Shown: positions 14,921-25,196, counted from the stretch's first letter. The stretch is 25,293 bases of DNA from Streptomyces novaecaesareae (GCF_000716875.1 NZ_JNWQ01000094.1:1-25293), one strand, 5' to 3'. The notes: generated from the sequence alone by a model not told the origin. Program-made: numbers and translations.

Positions 14921-15101
14921 TCTTTCCTCCAGTGCGCTGGGCCTGCGGAACTCCCGCAGGAAGGCGGCCGGGGCACCCGTCCCGTCCGCCACTTCACACC
15001 AAATGCCATGAATCGGACGGGCGCGACCGGGGTGCGCCGGACGGGCTGCGCGCTGGGCCGTCCGGGGGACGCGCGTAGACCTCGGGTGACCGGAAGCACC
15101 C

Positions 15102-15130
15102 GTGATCGAAGGGCCTCCCGCTGGTACCCT
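15102..15130 (+). promoter_or_regulatory. Candidate gcvP promoter upstream of the riboswitch
   Basis: GTGATC (15102-15107), a 17-base spacer and TACCCT (15125-15130) form a moderate -35/-10 pair. Transcription would begin near 15137, a few bases before the first glycine aptamer, giving a leader of about 350 bases. The rest of the 14921-15101 spacer should carry the divergent PRC promoter, which I could not place. Confidence 0.5.
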
Positions 15131-15142
15131 GGGCGGCGACCG

Positions 15143-15385
15143 CAGAGCCCGCTCGGGAGAGTCTCCGATAGCGAAAAGCGCTGGTCGGAGCGCCGAAGGA
15201 GCAACTCCTCCCCGGAATCTCTCAGGCATCCGTACCGTGTGGGGTAGGTCACTCTGGAAAGCAGGGCAGGAGCGTCGGCGCAGGAGCCGACGATCACCAC
15301 CCTCACCGACGGTGCAAGCCGACGGAGCGCCCACAGCGCACCGTGCGGGCGAAGCTCTCAGGTCCCGATGACAGAGGGGGAGGCC
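15143..15385 (+). promoter_or_regulatory. Tandem glycine riboswitch (gcvT motif, two aptamers)
   Basis: Aptamer I (about 15143-15264) shows GGGAGAG, the conserved GCCGAAGGAGCAA (15192-15204), GGAATCTCTCAGGCA (15214-15228) and ACTCTGGA (15251-15258). Aptamer II (about 15266-15385) shows CACCGACGGTGCAAGCC (15304-15320), GCGAAGCTCTCAGGT (15349-15363) and GATGACAGAGGGGG (15367-15380). Order and spacing fit the two-aptamer glycine sensor. Glycine riboswitches upstream of gcvP and gcvT are known in Streptomyces griseus, where they switch the genes on to detoxify glycine; the same is expected here. Confidence 0.93.
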
Positions 15386-15478
15386 TGACGGGTCCGTCCG
15401 CCAGGGCCGATCCGCTGCCCGCAGCGGGGAAGGCCGGCCGGCGTTCGGACCCCCGCCGGTCCGTGACCAGGAGGCCTC
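15380..15478 (+). promoter_or_regulatory. Riboswitch expression platform and gcvP ribosome site
   Basis: GAGGCCT (15380-15386), directly after aptamer II, is complementary to AGGCCTC (15472-15478), which overlaps the gcvP ribosome site AGGAGG (15469-15474). Between them GGGTCCG/CGGACCC with CGCC/GGCG (15390-15402 with 15440-15452) and CCGCTG/CAGCGG (15411-15426) can pair. No stem is followed by a U run. The layout favours control of ribosome access rather than of termination; this is inference. Confidence 0.5.
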
Positions 15479-15485
15479 GACCACC

Positions 15486-18386
<2,901 letters not shown>

Positions 18387-18420
18387 CGGATCCGGGCGCG
18401 AGCCCGGTTCGGACCAAGAG

Positions 18421-18454
18421 GTGGGCCCCGGCGGAACGTTCCGCCGGGGCCCAC
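18421..18454. terminator. Perfect palindromic terminator after gcvP
   Basis: GTGGGCCCCGGCGGAAC (18421-18437) and its exact reverse complement (18438-18454) form a 34-base palindrome with a stem of about 15 bp once a tight loop is allowed. It stands 35 bases after the gcvP stop and 52 bases after the stop of the convergent small gene, so it can serve both strands. A smaller CCGGG/CCCGG hairpin lies just before it. Confidence 0.85.
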
Positions 18455-18506
18455 CCGTCGTTCGTCGATGCGGCGGCTGCCCCCGCCGTACGGTCGGACC
18501 GGGCGG

Positions 18507-18698
18507 TCAGGCCGCGTGGGCGACGGGGCGGCGCGGGGCGATCACCCGGCCGTCGGGCAGCAGCTCTCCGGTGTCCTCGAAGAGCACGACGCCGTTGCAG
18601 AGCAGGCTCCAGCCCTGCTCCGGGTGGCAGGCCACCGAGACGGCCGCCTCGCGGTCCTCGGACTCGGCCGACGGGCACTCAGGACGGTGCTGGCACAT
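18507..18698 (-). CDS. DUF5999 family small cysteine-containing protein
   Basis: A 63-residue protein starting MCQHRPECPSAESEDREAA and continuing with CHPEQGWSLLCNGVVLFEDT, ending in a basic tail. It matches a short family widespread in Streptomyces (DUF5999 as I remember it) with no known function. C2, H4, C8, C24, H25 and C34 could bind a metal ion, which is a guess. ATG 18698 has GAGGG six bases upstream on the minus strand. It lies alone, convergent with gcvP across a shared terminator. The frame is longer upstream, but the family start and ribosome site support this start. Confidence 0.82.
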   Translation of the reverse strand: MCQHRPECPSAESEDREAAVSVACHPEQGWSLLCNGVVLFEDTGELLPDGRVIAPRRPVAHAA

Positions 18699-19149
18699 GC
18701 GTACCCTCGCTTCGCTCTGCGATCCTCCCCGTGGTGCGGCCGCCGGAGGCCGGGGCGTCCGGAGCCGCCGCGGTAGTCGGATCCTGTCCGCACGCCGACC
18801 AGGTGTTGACCGGCGCTCAAGTGGGTAGGACAGGTGGTCCTTCCACGCTGGTTCCCAGTGTCGGCATCTGCGGACGCGCCCGCAGGGATTTCGTGACATG
18901 CGCCACAACTCCCGGGTAGAGATCACCCGTTCAGGTGGGGAAGCGGGAAATTCACGCACCGGTGGGTCAGCCGGGGCATGGCCCGATCGGGCCATGGTGG
19001 ATGGCCCGTTCGGGTGGGCTCCGTTCGGGTGACCCGATTCCGGCCTCGACCCCGCCCTCGGCCTCGGTGTCGGCGGCGGTGTGCGGGGCGGCTGTGCGGG
19101 CGCGGCGAAGGGCCGCCGGTGGCCCGGCGGCCCGTACGGCGTGGACGGC
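18699..19149. other. 451-bp intergenic region without a supported gene
   Basis: Open frames across this stretch are Arg/Pro-rich shadows. It must hold the promoter of the small DUF5999-type gene (minus strand) and may hold a terminator for the unrecognised gene ending at 19150. CCGTTCGGGTG-like units at 19007 and 19020 are repeated, next to a 20-bp palindrome (18977-18996). I see no RNA gene I can name. Confidence 0.6.
18977..18996. repeat. Perfect 20-bp palindrome
   Basis: CATGGCCCGATCGGGCCATG is its own reverse complement. It lies 150 bases downstream of the stop of the unrecognised minus-strand gene. It could be a terminator stem (no U run on either side) or a protein-binding site. Confidence 0.5.
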
Positions 19150-19722
19150 TCAGGAGGAGCCGAGCAGCAGCGGCCTGGTGAGCGGGGCCCGGGCGAGCAG
19201 CGGCAGCAGTTCGGCGGCCGGGTAGGCGCGGTGCGCCGTAACGCCGAGCGGGGCCGGAGCGAGCGGGATCAGCAGGTCGGCGGCCGGCCGGTTGTCCGGG
19301 CTGTGCAGCCACAGGGCCGTCGCGTACTGGCCGGGGAAGGTCAGCAGGCGGGGCTGTTGGCGGATCCGGGAGGCCTGGGCGAGCTGCCAGGCCTCGCGCA
19401 GCGCCCGGACCGTCGAGTCCAGGTAGGGGCCGGCGGTGAAGTGGGAGAAGGTGTGACCCTCGATGCCCTGCACCACCTCGGCGGCGGCGGCCACGTCGGC
19501 GCCGTCCTTGATCAGGAAGCGCCACCCGGTGCGGCGGGCGGCGGGGAGCTCGGGGCGCGGGCCGTCCAGGACGTACACCGCGAGCGGATGCGCGGGGAGC
19601 AGTGGGCCGGCCGGATGACGCAGCGCTGCGGCGGCGGGCTGGCGCAGCGCGGTCTCCGAGTCGAGTGCGCCCAGGACCGCGCGCAGCGCGCTCGGCGGGG
19701 GCTGGGGGGTCTGCAGGGTCAT
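19150..19722 (-). CDS. Unrecognised 190-residue protein
   Basis: I do not recognise the family. The protein is soluble, with no signal peptide or membrane helix, and has a mix of Leu/Ala helices and conserved-looking aromatic patches: YVLDGPRPELP, GWRFLIKDG, GHTFSHFTAGPYLDSTVRAL, RLLTFPGQYATALWLHS. Third codon positions are GC-rich in this frame and the residue mix is normal, unlike the overlapping Arg-rich frame to 19768. ATG 19722 has GGAGAGG (19734-19740) eleven bases upstream. The frame allows a longer start at 19791, with no clear ribosome site. Upstream is a 383-bp divergent region shared with the ligase gene. Confidence 0.75.
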   Translation of the reverse strand: MTLQTPQPPPSALRAVLGALDSETALRQPAAAALRHPAGPLLPAHPLAVYVLDGPRPELPAARRTGWRFLIKDGADVAAAAEVVQGIEGHTFSHFTAGPYLDSTVRALREAWQLAQASRIRQQPRLLTFPGQYATALWLHSPDNRPAADLLIPLAPAPLGVTAHRAYPAAELLPLLARAPLTRPLLLGSS

Positions 19723-20105
19723 GGCGGGGTCCGCCTCTCCAAGCGAGATCGGCGTGCGAGTGCGGCATACCGGCGTGGCGCGGTGCGTCATCGGTGACGG
19801 GGCCTGGCCGTGTCCGGTTGTGCAGGATCGCGGTGCCGGCGCGGCCGCCGCCGTCGACGAGGGCTCTCGATGCGGGAGCGGACCGGCCGGAGCGCTGTGC
19901 GAATTTTCATCGAACAGATGCGCAGGGTGATCTGTTTATCACAGGCGGTGGCGCCGAGCAAGTCTAGGGTTGCGCTGAATTTCCGTCAGTTGCCTTGCAT
20001 TGCAAGCCATTCCAAGCATTCGGGTATCGATCTTCGAGGTGGGCATGATGCATGCACGGTCGGGCGGCCGGGTGGCTCGACGGGGTGGCTCAGGAGGAGG
20101 GGACC
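19723..20105. other. 383-bp divergent regulatory region
   Basis: No gene is supported. The part from 19900 to 20035 is much AT-richer than the surroundings and should hold the promoters of the two divergent genes. Visible elements are GTGAT/ATCAC (19927-19942), TAGGGT (19965-19970, a -10-like box without a clear -35), and the perfect palindrome CTTGCATTGCAAG (19994-20006). The ligase ribosome site AGGAGGAGGGG lies at 20092-20102. Confidence 0.6.
19994..20006. promoter_or_regulatory. CTTGCATTGCAAG palindrome, possible operator
   Basis: A perfect 6+1+6 dyad 24 bases downstream of a TAGGGT -10-like box and 100 bases before the ligase gene, in an AT-rich part of the spacer. Position fits a repressor roadblock or an activator site for a downstream promoter. 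The cognate regulator is unknown. Confidence 0.4.
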
Positions 20106-21611
20106 GTGGGCGAAAAGGTCGTGGCGACTCGGGCGGATCTGGCGGACCGGCAGCTGTACCGGCGCAAGCTCCAGTCCTGTCTCGACGCGCTGGGACGGAT
20201 GCTGCGGGAGGACCGCTTCGACCGGCCGCGGGCGGTGATGGGGCTGGAGATCGAGCTCAACCTGGCCGACGAGCAGGGCCTGCCGGCCATGAACAACGCC
20301 CAGGTGCTGAGCGCGATCGGCTCCAGCGACTTCCAGACCGAGCTGGGCAAGTTCAACATCGAGGTGAACATCACGCCCCACCGGCTCTGCGGGCACGTCT
20401 TCGAGGAACTGCGCGAGGAGATCGACACCGGGCTGCGCTACGCGGACCGGCGGGCCGCCGAGGCGGGGGCGCGGATCGTCATGGTGGGCATCCTGCCGAC
20501 CCTGGAGCACGCCCACACCGGGCTGGACTCGATGAGCCACAACCAGCGGTACACCCTGCTCAGCGACCAGATCCTGGCCGCCCGCGGGGAGGAGATCGCG
20601 CTGGACATCGAGGGCGTCGAGCACCTCCAGCTGGAGTCCATCACCATGGTCGCCGAGGCCGCCGCGACCTCGCTGCAGCTGCACCTCCAGGTGACGCCGG
20701 AACGCTTCTCCTCGGTGTGGAACGCCGCCCAGGCGCTCTGCGGGCCGCAGCTTGCGCTCGGCGCGAACTCCCCGTTCCTGTTCGGGCGGGAGCTGTGGCG
20801 GGAGACCCGCCCGGTGCTCTTCCAGCAGGCCTGTGACACCCGTTCGGCGGAGCTCAAGGCCCAGGGCGTGCGCCCGATCACCTGGTTCGGCGAGCGCTGG
20901 GTCGACTCGGCGTACGACCTGTTCGAGGAGAACCTGCGGTACTTCCCCGCGCTGCTGCCGATCTGCGACGACGAGGACCCGATGAAGGTCCTGACCTCCG
21001 GCGGTGCGCCCAAGCTCGCCGAGATGCGGCTGCACAACGGCACCATCTACCGCTGGAACCGGCCGATCTACGACGTCGCGGGCGGGGTGGCGCACCTGCG
21101 GGTGGAGAACCGGGCGCTGCCGGCCGGGCCGACGGTGGCCGACACGCTGGCCAACGCCGCCTTCTACTACGGCCTGGTCCGGGTGCTCGCCGAGCAGCCC
21201 CGGCCGGTCTGGACCCGGCTGCCGTTCGAGCGGGCGGACGAGAACTTCCGGCAGGGCGCCCGGTACGGCATCGACGCCGTCCTCCAGTGGCCGCGACCCG
21301 GCCGGGCCGGCCGCGGCGGCGGGCTGCAGACGGTCTCCGCCGTCGACCTGGTGCTGAACGAGCTGCTGCCGATGGCCTACCAGGGCCTCGACGAGTGGGG
21401 CGTGGAGCCCGCCGACCGGGACCGCTACCTGGGCATCATCGAGCAGCGCTGCCTGCGCCGCACCAACGGCGCGGCCTGGCAGAGCGCGACCTTCCACCGG
21501 CTGCGTGAGCGGTACGGGATGGACCGGCCGGCGGCGCTCGCGGCGATGACCCGGCGCTACTCCGAGCACATGCGCAGCGGGGAGCCGGTGCACACCTGGC
21601 CGGTCGGATAG
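20106..21611 (+). CDS. Glutamate-cysteine ligase family (GCS2-type) carboxylate-amine ligase
   Basis: A 501-residue soluble protein of the glutamine-synthetase-like fold. Metal and substrate residues are visible in GLEIELNLAD (46-55) and in FQTELGKFNIEVNITPH (76-92, with E79, E86 and N88); SLQLHLQV and the late RVENRALPAGPTV segment complete the family pattern. The family forms amide bonds with ATP, classically gamma-glutamylcysteine. Streptomyces use mycothiol instead of glutathione, and no egt or gsh genes are nearby, so the true substrate is open. GTG 20106 is chosen for the strong AGGAGGAGGGG site just upstream; an ATG at 20052 has none. The 3' end (PVHTWPVG) lies in a threefold DNA repeat that continues past the stop. 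Confidence 0.88.
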   Translation: MGEKVVATRADLADRQLYRRKLQSCLDALGRMLREDRFDRPRAVMGLEIELNLADEQGLPAMNNAQVLSAIGSSDFQTELGKFNIEVNITPHRLCGHVFEELREEIDTGLRYADRRAAEAGARIVMVGILPTLEHAHTGLDSMSHNQRYTLLSDQILAARGEEIALDIEGVEHLQLESITMVAEAAATSLQLHLQVTPERFSSVWNAAQALCGPQLALGANSPFLFGRELWRETRPVLFQQACDTRSAELKAQGVRPITWFGERWVDSAYDLFEENLRYFPALLPICDDEDPMKVLTSGGAPKLAEMRLHNGTIYRWNRPIYDVAGGVAHLRVENRALPAGPTVADTLANAAFYYGLVRVLAEQPRPVWTRLPFERADENFRQGARYGIDAVLQWPRPGRAGRGGGLQTVSAVDLVLNELLPMAYQGLDEWGVEPADRDRYLGIIEQRCLRRTNGAAWQSATFHRLRERYGMDRPAALAAMTRRYSEHMRSGEPVHTWPVG

Positions 21612-21668
21612 GGCCTGTCCGGTGCACGCCCGGCCGGTCGGCCAGCCGGTGCAGGCCTGGCCGGTCGG
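21585..21668 (+). repeat. Three 23-bp direct repeats across the 3' end of the ligase gene
   Basis: Copies at 21585-21607, 21619-21641 and 21646-21668 share CCGGTGCA..CC.GGCCGGTCGG. Copy 1 encodes the last residues of the ligase; copies 2 and 3 follow the stop codon and would read PVHARPVG and PVQAWPVG in a frame shifted by one from copy 1. Confidence 0.8.
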
Positions 21669-21695
21669 CCGGCCGGGCGGCTGTGTCAGGATGAT

Positions 21696-21722
21696 CGCTC
21701 CGGTCGGCCGACGGCCGGAGCG
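21696..21722 (+). terminator. Possible terminator after the ligase gene
   Basis: CGCTCCGG (21696-21703) pairs with CCGGAGCG (21715-21722) with an 11-base loop that holds TCGGCCGA. No U run follows. It ends 23 bases before the next start codon, so it could also act as an attenuating leader hairpin for the CPBP gene. Confidence 0.45.
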
Positions 21723-21745
21723 ACCGCCCGTCCGCTGGAGCCCCC

Positions 21746-22534
21746 GTGACCGCCGTGCCGACCGCGCCGCAGACCGACCGGCCCACCCGCCGCCAGCTCG
21801 GCGTGGAGCTGCTGATCGTCCTCGGCCTCTCGCTCGGGGCCAGCGGGATCAGCGCGCTGATCAGCTTCGCGGGCTCGCTCACCGAACCGCTCAAGCTCGG
21901 CCAGCAGGTCGCCACGCTGAACGGATCGCGGGCGCCCGGGCGGCCCTGGCTGGACCTGGTGTGGCAGCTGTACTACATCGGGCGCGGGCTGATGCCGGTG
22001 GTGCTGGTCGGCTACCTGCTGGTGCGCGAGGGCGTCGCGCTGCGGGTGCTGGGCTTCGACCTCGGGCAGAAGCTGCGCGACCTGGGCCGGGGCGCCGCCG
22101 TCGCGGCCGCGATCGGCGGGTCGGGGCTGGCGCTGTACCTGGCCTCGCAGGCGGCCGGGTACAACCTGACGGTGGCGCCGTCCGGGCTGCCGGACGTGTG
22201 GTGGCGGGTGCCGGTGCTGGTGCTGTCGGCCTGGCAGAACGCGATCCTCGAGGAGGTCGTGGTCCTCGGCTACCTGCTGCGCCGGGTGGGGCAGTTGGGG
22301 TGGTCCTGGCCGGCGGCGCTGGCGGCCAGCTCGGTGCTGCGCGGCTCGTACCACCTGTACCAGGGGGTCGGCGGGCTGGTCGGCAACATGGTGATGGGGG
22401 CGGTGTTCTGCCTGCTGTACCGCCGCTGGGGGCGGGTGATGCCGCTGGTGGTGGCGCACGCGCTGATCGACACGGTGGCCTTCGTCGGGTACGCGCTGCT
22501 CGCCGGGCACGTCAGCTGGCTGCCGACCCCCTGA
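21746..22534 (+). CDS. CPBP-family intramembrane protein (CAAX protease/bacteriocin-processing type)
   Basis: A 262-residue polytopic membrane protein with about seven to eight hydrophobic segments. The C-terminal half has the CPBP/ABI layout: E169-E170 in NAILEEVVVLGYLLRR, H203 in LRGSYHLYQG, and H238 with D242 in VAHALIDTVAF. These match the glutamate pair and the two histidines of Rce1-like glutamate proteases. The usual EExxxR arginine is Leu (L174), so activity may differ. GTG 21746 has GGAG (21737-21740) five bases upstream. It overlaps the 3' end of the convergent HAD-like gene by 23 bases. Such proteins process prenylated or bacteriocin peptides in some hosts; the substrate here is unknown. 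Confidence 0.88.
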   Translation: MTAVPTAPQTDRPTRRQLGVELLIVLGLSLGASGISALISFAGSLTEPLKLGQQVATLNGSRAPGRPWLDLVWQLYYIGRGLMPVVLVGYLLVREGVALRVLGFDLGQKLRDLGRGAAVAAAIGGSGLALYLASQAAGYNLTVAPSGLPDVWWRVPVLVLSAWQNAILEEVVVLGYLLRRVGQLGWSWPAALAASSVLRGSYHLYQGVGGLVGNMVMGAVFCLLYRRWGRVMPLVVAHALIDTVAFVGYALLAGHVSWLPTP

Positions 22535-23054
22535 GCGCCGAGCCCCCGGACGGGAGTGCCTGGCCGCGCGGCGGGCGGGCGAGCAGCCGGTCGACGTGCC
22601 GGCGCTCCAGGCCCTGGCCCGGATCGATCGGCAGCAGCAGGCGGTCGCGCCGCCACAGCGACCTGCGGACCAGCCGGGCGGGGATGACGTCGTCCACCCA
22701 GGCGAACGGGCGGCCCCCGGCGTAGCGCAGCAGCGGGGCCCACTTGGCGGCGGAGAACAGCTCCATCAGCGGGACGCGCGGATCGCCGGGCTGCGGGACG
22801 TAGCCGCTGAAGCGGACCACCGGGAGCGGGTCCAGGCCGATCGCCGGGGCGATGTGGGTGTTGGCGTGCTCCTCCCAGGTGGTGGCCCAGACCAGTTCGT
22901 ACGCTCCGGCCAGTTCGCGCAGCCACCGGCCGTGCCGACGGGAGAGCAGGACGGAGTAGCCGAACAGGGTGTGGGTGTCGAACCCGGCGTCCGGATGGGG
23001 GCAGACCGGGTTCAGGACCCCGTCGACGTCCAGGAACAGCAGTGGCTTCGGCAC
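22512..23054 (-). CDS. HAD-like hydrolase, RNA-repair-associated (SAK) type
   Basis: A 180-residue soluble protein. The HAD nucleophile motif is LLFLDVDGVLNP (5-16, D9 and D11). Motif II is the threonine in WATTWEEHAN (56-65), K104 is a candidate for motif III, and WVDDVIP (119-125, D121 and D122) is motif IV. The WATTW...AN pattern is typical of the small HAD group called Swiss-army-knife RNA-repair-like; a phosphatase acting on a small substrate or RNA end is possible, but no RNA ligase is nearby. GTG 23054 is preceded by a G-rich run at 23061-23066, a weak ribosome site. It lies 100 bases after the MFS gene on the same strand and may be its operon partner. The Arg/Ala/Ser-rich end overlaps the CPBP gene. 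Confidence 0.85.
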   Translation of the reverse strand: MPKPLLFLDVDGVLNPVCPHPDAGFDTHTLFGYSVLLSRRHGRWLRELAGAYELVWATTWEEHANTHIAPAIGLDPLPVVRFSGYVPQPGDPRVPLMELFSAAKWAPLLRYAGGRPFAWVDDVIPARLVRRSLWRRDRLLLPIDPGQGLERRHVDRLLARPPRGQALPSGGSALRGSAAS

Positions 23055-23154
23055 CGGTGGCCCCCCAAAGGCGGTGGTGTTGGCTATCTCTTCCGACGAA
23101 CCACGCGTACCGGTGGTTGCTCACCGGCAGGCGCACGCGGGGCGCACAGGGCGC

Positions 23155-24459
23155 TCACGACGAGAGCGCGGGGTCGGTGGCGGGCACCGGTGCGTCGGTG
23201 GTGCCCCGGCGGCTCAGCCGGCGCACCTGCGGGTCCAGCAGGACCAGCGCGCTGAGCACCAGGCAGACGACCGCGCAGGTCCAGAGCGCGCCGCCGAGGC
23301 CGAGTGCCACGGCGGCCGGACCGGCCAGCGCGGTGCCGACGGGGGCCAGCGAGTTGGAGCCCAGCTCGTCGTACGCGGAGACCCGGGAGAACATCTCCTC
23401 CGGGATCTCCTGCCGCAGCGCGACCATCCAGTTGACGCCGAAGACGGTGACGCCGACGCCGGAGAGGAACATCGCGGCGATCAGCAGCGGCAGCGGGACG
23501 GCGGCGGCGAGGGCGAGCGCGGGCACGCCGAACAGGAACACGCCCCAGTTGCCGACCAGCAGGATCCGGCGCGGGCGCCAGCGCGCCATCAGCAGGCCGG
23601 TGGCCACCAGGCCGACGCCGTAGGCGGACATCGCCGCGCCCCAGGCGCCCGCGCCGCCGAGCCGCTCCTTGGCGACCGTCGGCCCGTACACCGACTCGAC
23701 CGCGCCGACGCAGGCGACCAGGACGGAGAACTGCAGCACGATCACCCAGAGCCAGCGGCGGGAGGCGAACTCCCGCCAGCCCTCGCGCAGGTCGCGCAGC
23801 ATGCCGGCGCCCGAGGGCGCGAGGGCCTGCTCCGGCTCCAGGAGGAAGCGCAGCGCGGCGGCGACCAGGAAGCAGAGGGCGTCCAGCGCGAGGACCCAGC
23901 CGGGGCCGATGGCGGCGGTGAGCGCGCCGCCGAGGGCCGCGCCGCCGATCTGGGAGGCGTTCTGGCCCATCCGGAACACCGAGAAGGCGTGGGCGGCGTG
24001 CTCCTGGGGGACGGCTTGCATGATCATGCCGTGGGAAGCCGGGGAGTAGAGGGCGTAGCCGGCGCCGCCGGCGGCGGAGAGCACCAGCAGGTGCCAGAGC
24101 CGGGCGTCCCCGGACAGGACCAGCGCGGCCAGGACGGCCTGGGCGGCGCCGCTGAAGAGGTTGGCGGCGACCATGATCCGGTGTCGCGGCAGGCGGTCGG
24201 CGAGGCCGCCGCCGAGGACCAGGAGCAGCACGGTGGGCACCAGGCGGGCGGCCGTGACGTAGCCGACCTCGGTGGTGCTGCCGCCGTTGCCGAGGACGGC
24301 GAAGGCGGTGGCGATGGGGGCGCCGGTGTTGCCGAGGCCGCTGATCACGGTGGCGGTGGTCTGGATGCGGAAGTTGCGGCTCGCCCACGCGAAGCGGCGG
24401 GGGTGCGGGGGTGGGGTCGGCACCTGGCGACTATGGCGGGAGTTCGTACAGGTGTCCAT
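23155..24459 (-). CDS. MFS transporter, 12 membrane segments (EntS/MFS_3-like exporter)
   Basis: A transporter of about 434 residues with a motif A variant, GGLADRLPRHRIMV (84-97), and a segment YSPASHGMIMQAVPQEHAAHAFS typical of the MFS_3 group of putative exporters (enterobactin and macrolide efflux relatives). Two six-helix halves are separated by a charged loop around residues 210-230. ATG 24459 is the assigned start, but neither it nor GTG 24423 has a clear ribosome site. The gap to the upstream dienelactone hydrolase gene is 35 bases on the same strand, so the two are probably co-transcribed. Substrate unknown. Confidence 0.88.
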   Translation of the reverse strand: MDTCTNSRHSRQVPTPPPHPRRFAWASRNFRIQTTATVISGLGNTGAPIATAFAVLGNGGSTTEVGYVTAARLVPTVLLLVLGGGLADRLPRHRIMVAANLFSGAAQAVLAALVLSGDARLWHLLVLSAAGGAGYALYSPASHGMIMQAVPQEHAAHAFSVFRMGQNASQIGGAALGGALTAAIGPGWVLALDALCFLVAAALRFLLEPEQALAPSGAGMLRDLREGWREFASRRWLWVIVLQFSVLVACVGAVESVYGPTVAKERLGGAGAWGAAMSAYGVGLVATGLLMARWRPRRILLVGNWGVFLFGVPALALAAAVPLPLLIAAMFLSGVGVTVFGVNWMVALRQEIPEEMFSRVSAYDELGSNSLAPVGTALAGPAAVALGLGGALWTCAVVCLVLSALVLLDPQVRRLSRRGTTDAPVPATDPALSS

Positions 24460-24494
24460 CCGGTTTCGGGCCGGGGAACGTCCGGCCGGCGTCC

Positions 24495-25196
24495 TCAGCC
24501 GAGGTGGCCCCGGAGGAAGGCGAGGGTGCGGCGCCAGGCGATCCTCGCCTGCAGCGGGTCGTAGGTGCCGATCAGGTTCTCGTCGTTCATGAAGGCGTGC
24601 CCGGCCGGGTAGAAGTGGATCTCGGGGCGGACGTCGGTGGCCTCGCCGATCCGGATCGCCGCCTCGTCCACCGTGGCCATCGGGATCGAGCCGTCCAACT
24701 CGCCGAAGTGGCCGAGGACGTGGGCGGTCAGGCCGCGGTAGTCGAAGTCGGGGTCGGGCGGGAGGCCGTAGAAGGGCACCACGGCGGCCACCCGGTCGCC
24801 GGCCCGGGCGGCCAGCAGCAGGGCGAAGCCGCCGCCCATGCAGAAGCCGACCACGCCGACGGAGTCGCCGACCACGCCGTCCAGCGCGAGCAGGTGGTCG
24901 ACGGCCCCGGAGAGGTCCTCGACGGCCTGCTCGACCGGGAGTTCGCGCTTGAACCGGGCGGCCTCGGTGCGGTCGTGCGTGGTGGCGCCGCCGAAGAGGT
25001 CGGGGGCCAGGACGGTGAAGCCCTCGGCGGCGAAGCGGTCGGCCGTGGTGGCGATGTGCGAGGTGAGCCCCCACCACTCCTGCACGACCACCAGGCCCGG
25101 CCCGACGCCCTGCGGCGGGCGGGCCAGGTACCCGTGCGCGGTACGGCCGTTGCTCGGGAAGGTGACGTTCTGCCGGGAGCCGCCCTGGTCTGGCAT
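24495..25196 (-). CDS. Dienelactone hydrolase family protein
   Basis: A 233-residue alpha/beta hydrolase of the DLH family. The catalytic triad is C119 in GFCMGGG, D168 in HFGELDGSIP and H200 in PAGHAF, with E40 in VVVQEWWGL, which is linked to activation of the cysteine in the family. Full length, with no signal peptide. In aromatic degradation DLH opens dienelactones, but no catabolic genes are near, so a general ester or lactone hydrolase is the safer call. ATG 25196 has AGAGGAAG just upstream. The downstream MFS gene follows after 35 bases. Confidence 0.93.
   Translation of the reverse strand: MPDQGGSRQNVTFPSNGRTAHGYLARPPQGVGPGLVVVQEWWGLTSHIATTADRFAAEGFTVLAPDLFGGATTHDRTEAARFKRELPVEQAVEDLSGAVDHLLALDGVVGDSVGVVGFCMGGGFALLLAARAGDRVAAVVPFYGLPPDPDFDYRGLTAHVLGHFGELDGSIPMATVDEAAIRIGEATDVRPEIHFYPAGHAFMNDENLIGTYDPLQARIAWRRTLAFLRGHLG

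Noticed and set aside
18923..19768. Longer overlapping minus-strand frame at the unrecognised gene
   Set aside because: Arg/Pro/Ala-rich with no normal hydrophobic pattern; the overlapping 190-residue frame has ordinary protein composition and GC-rich third positions.
20052..20105. Upstream ATG start for the ligase gene
   Set aside because: No ribosome site before 20052, whereas AGGAGGAGGGG lies just before GTG 20106.
23110..23169. Hairpins between the MFS and HAD genes (23110-23127 and 23151-23169)
   Set aside because: Stems are only 6 bp, there is no U run, and the second overlaps the stop codon; too weak to call a terminator, so an operon remains possible.
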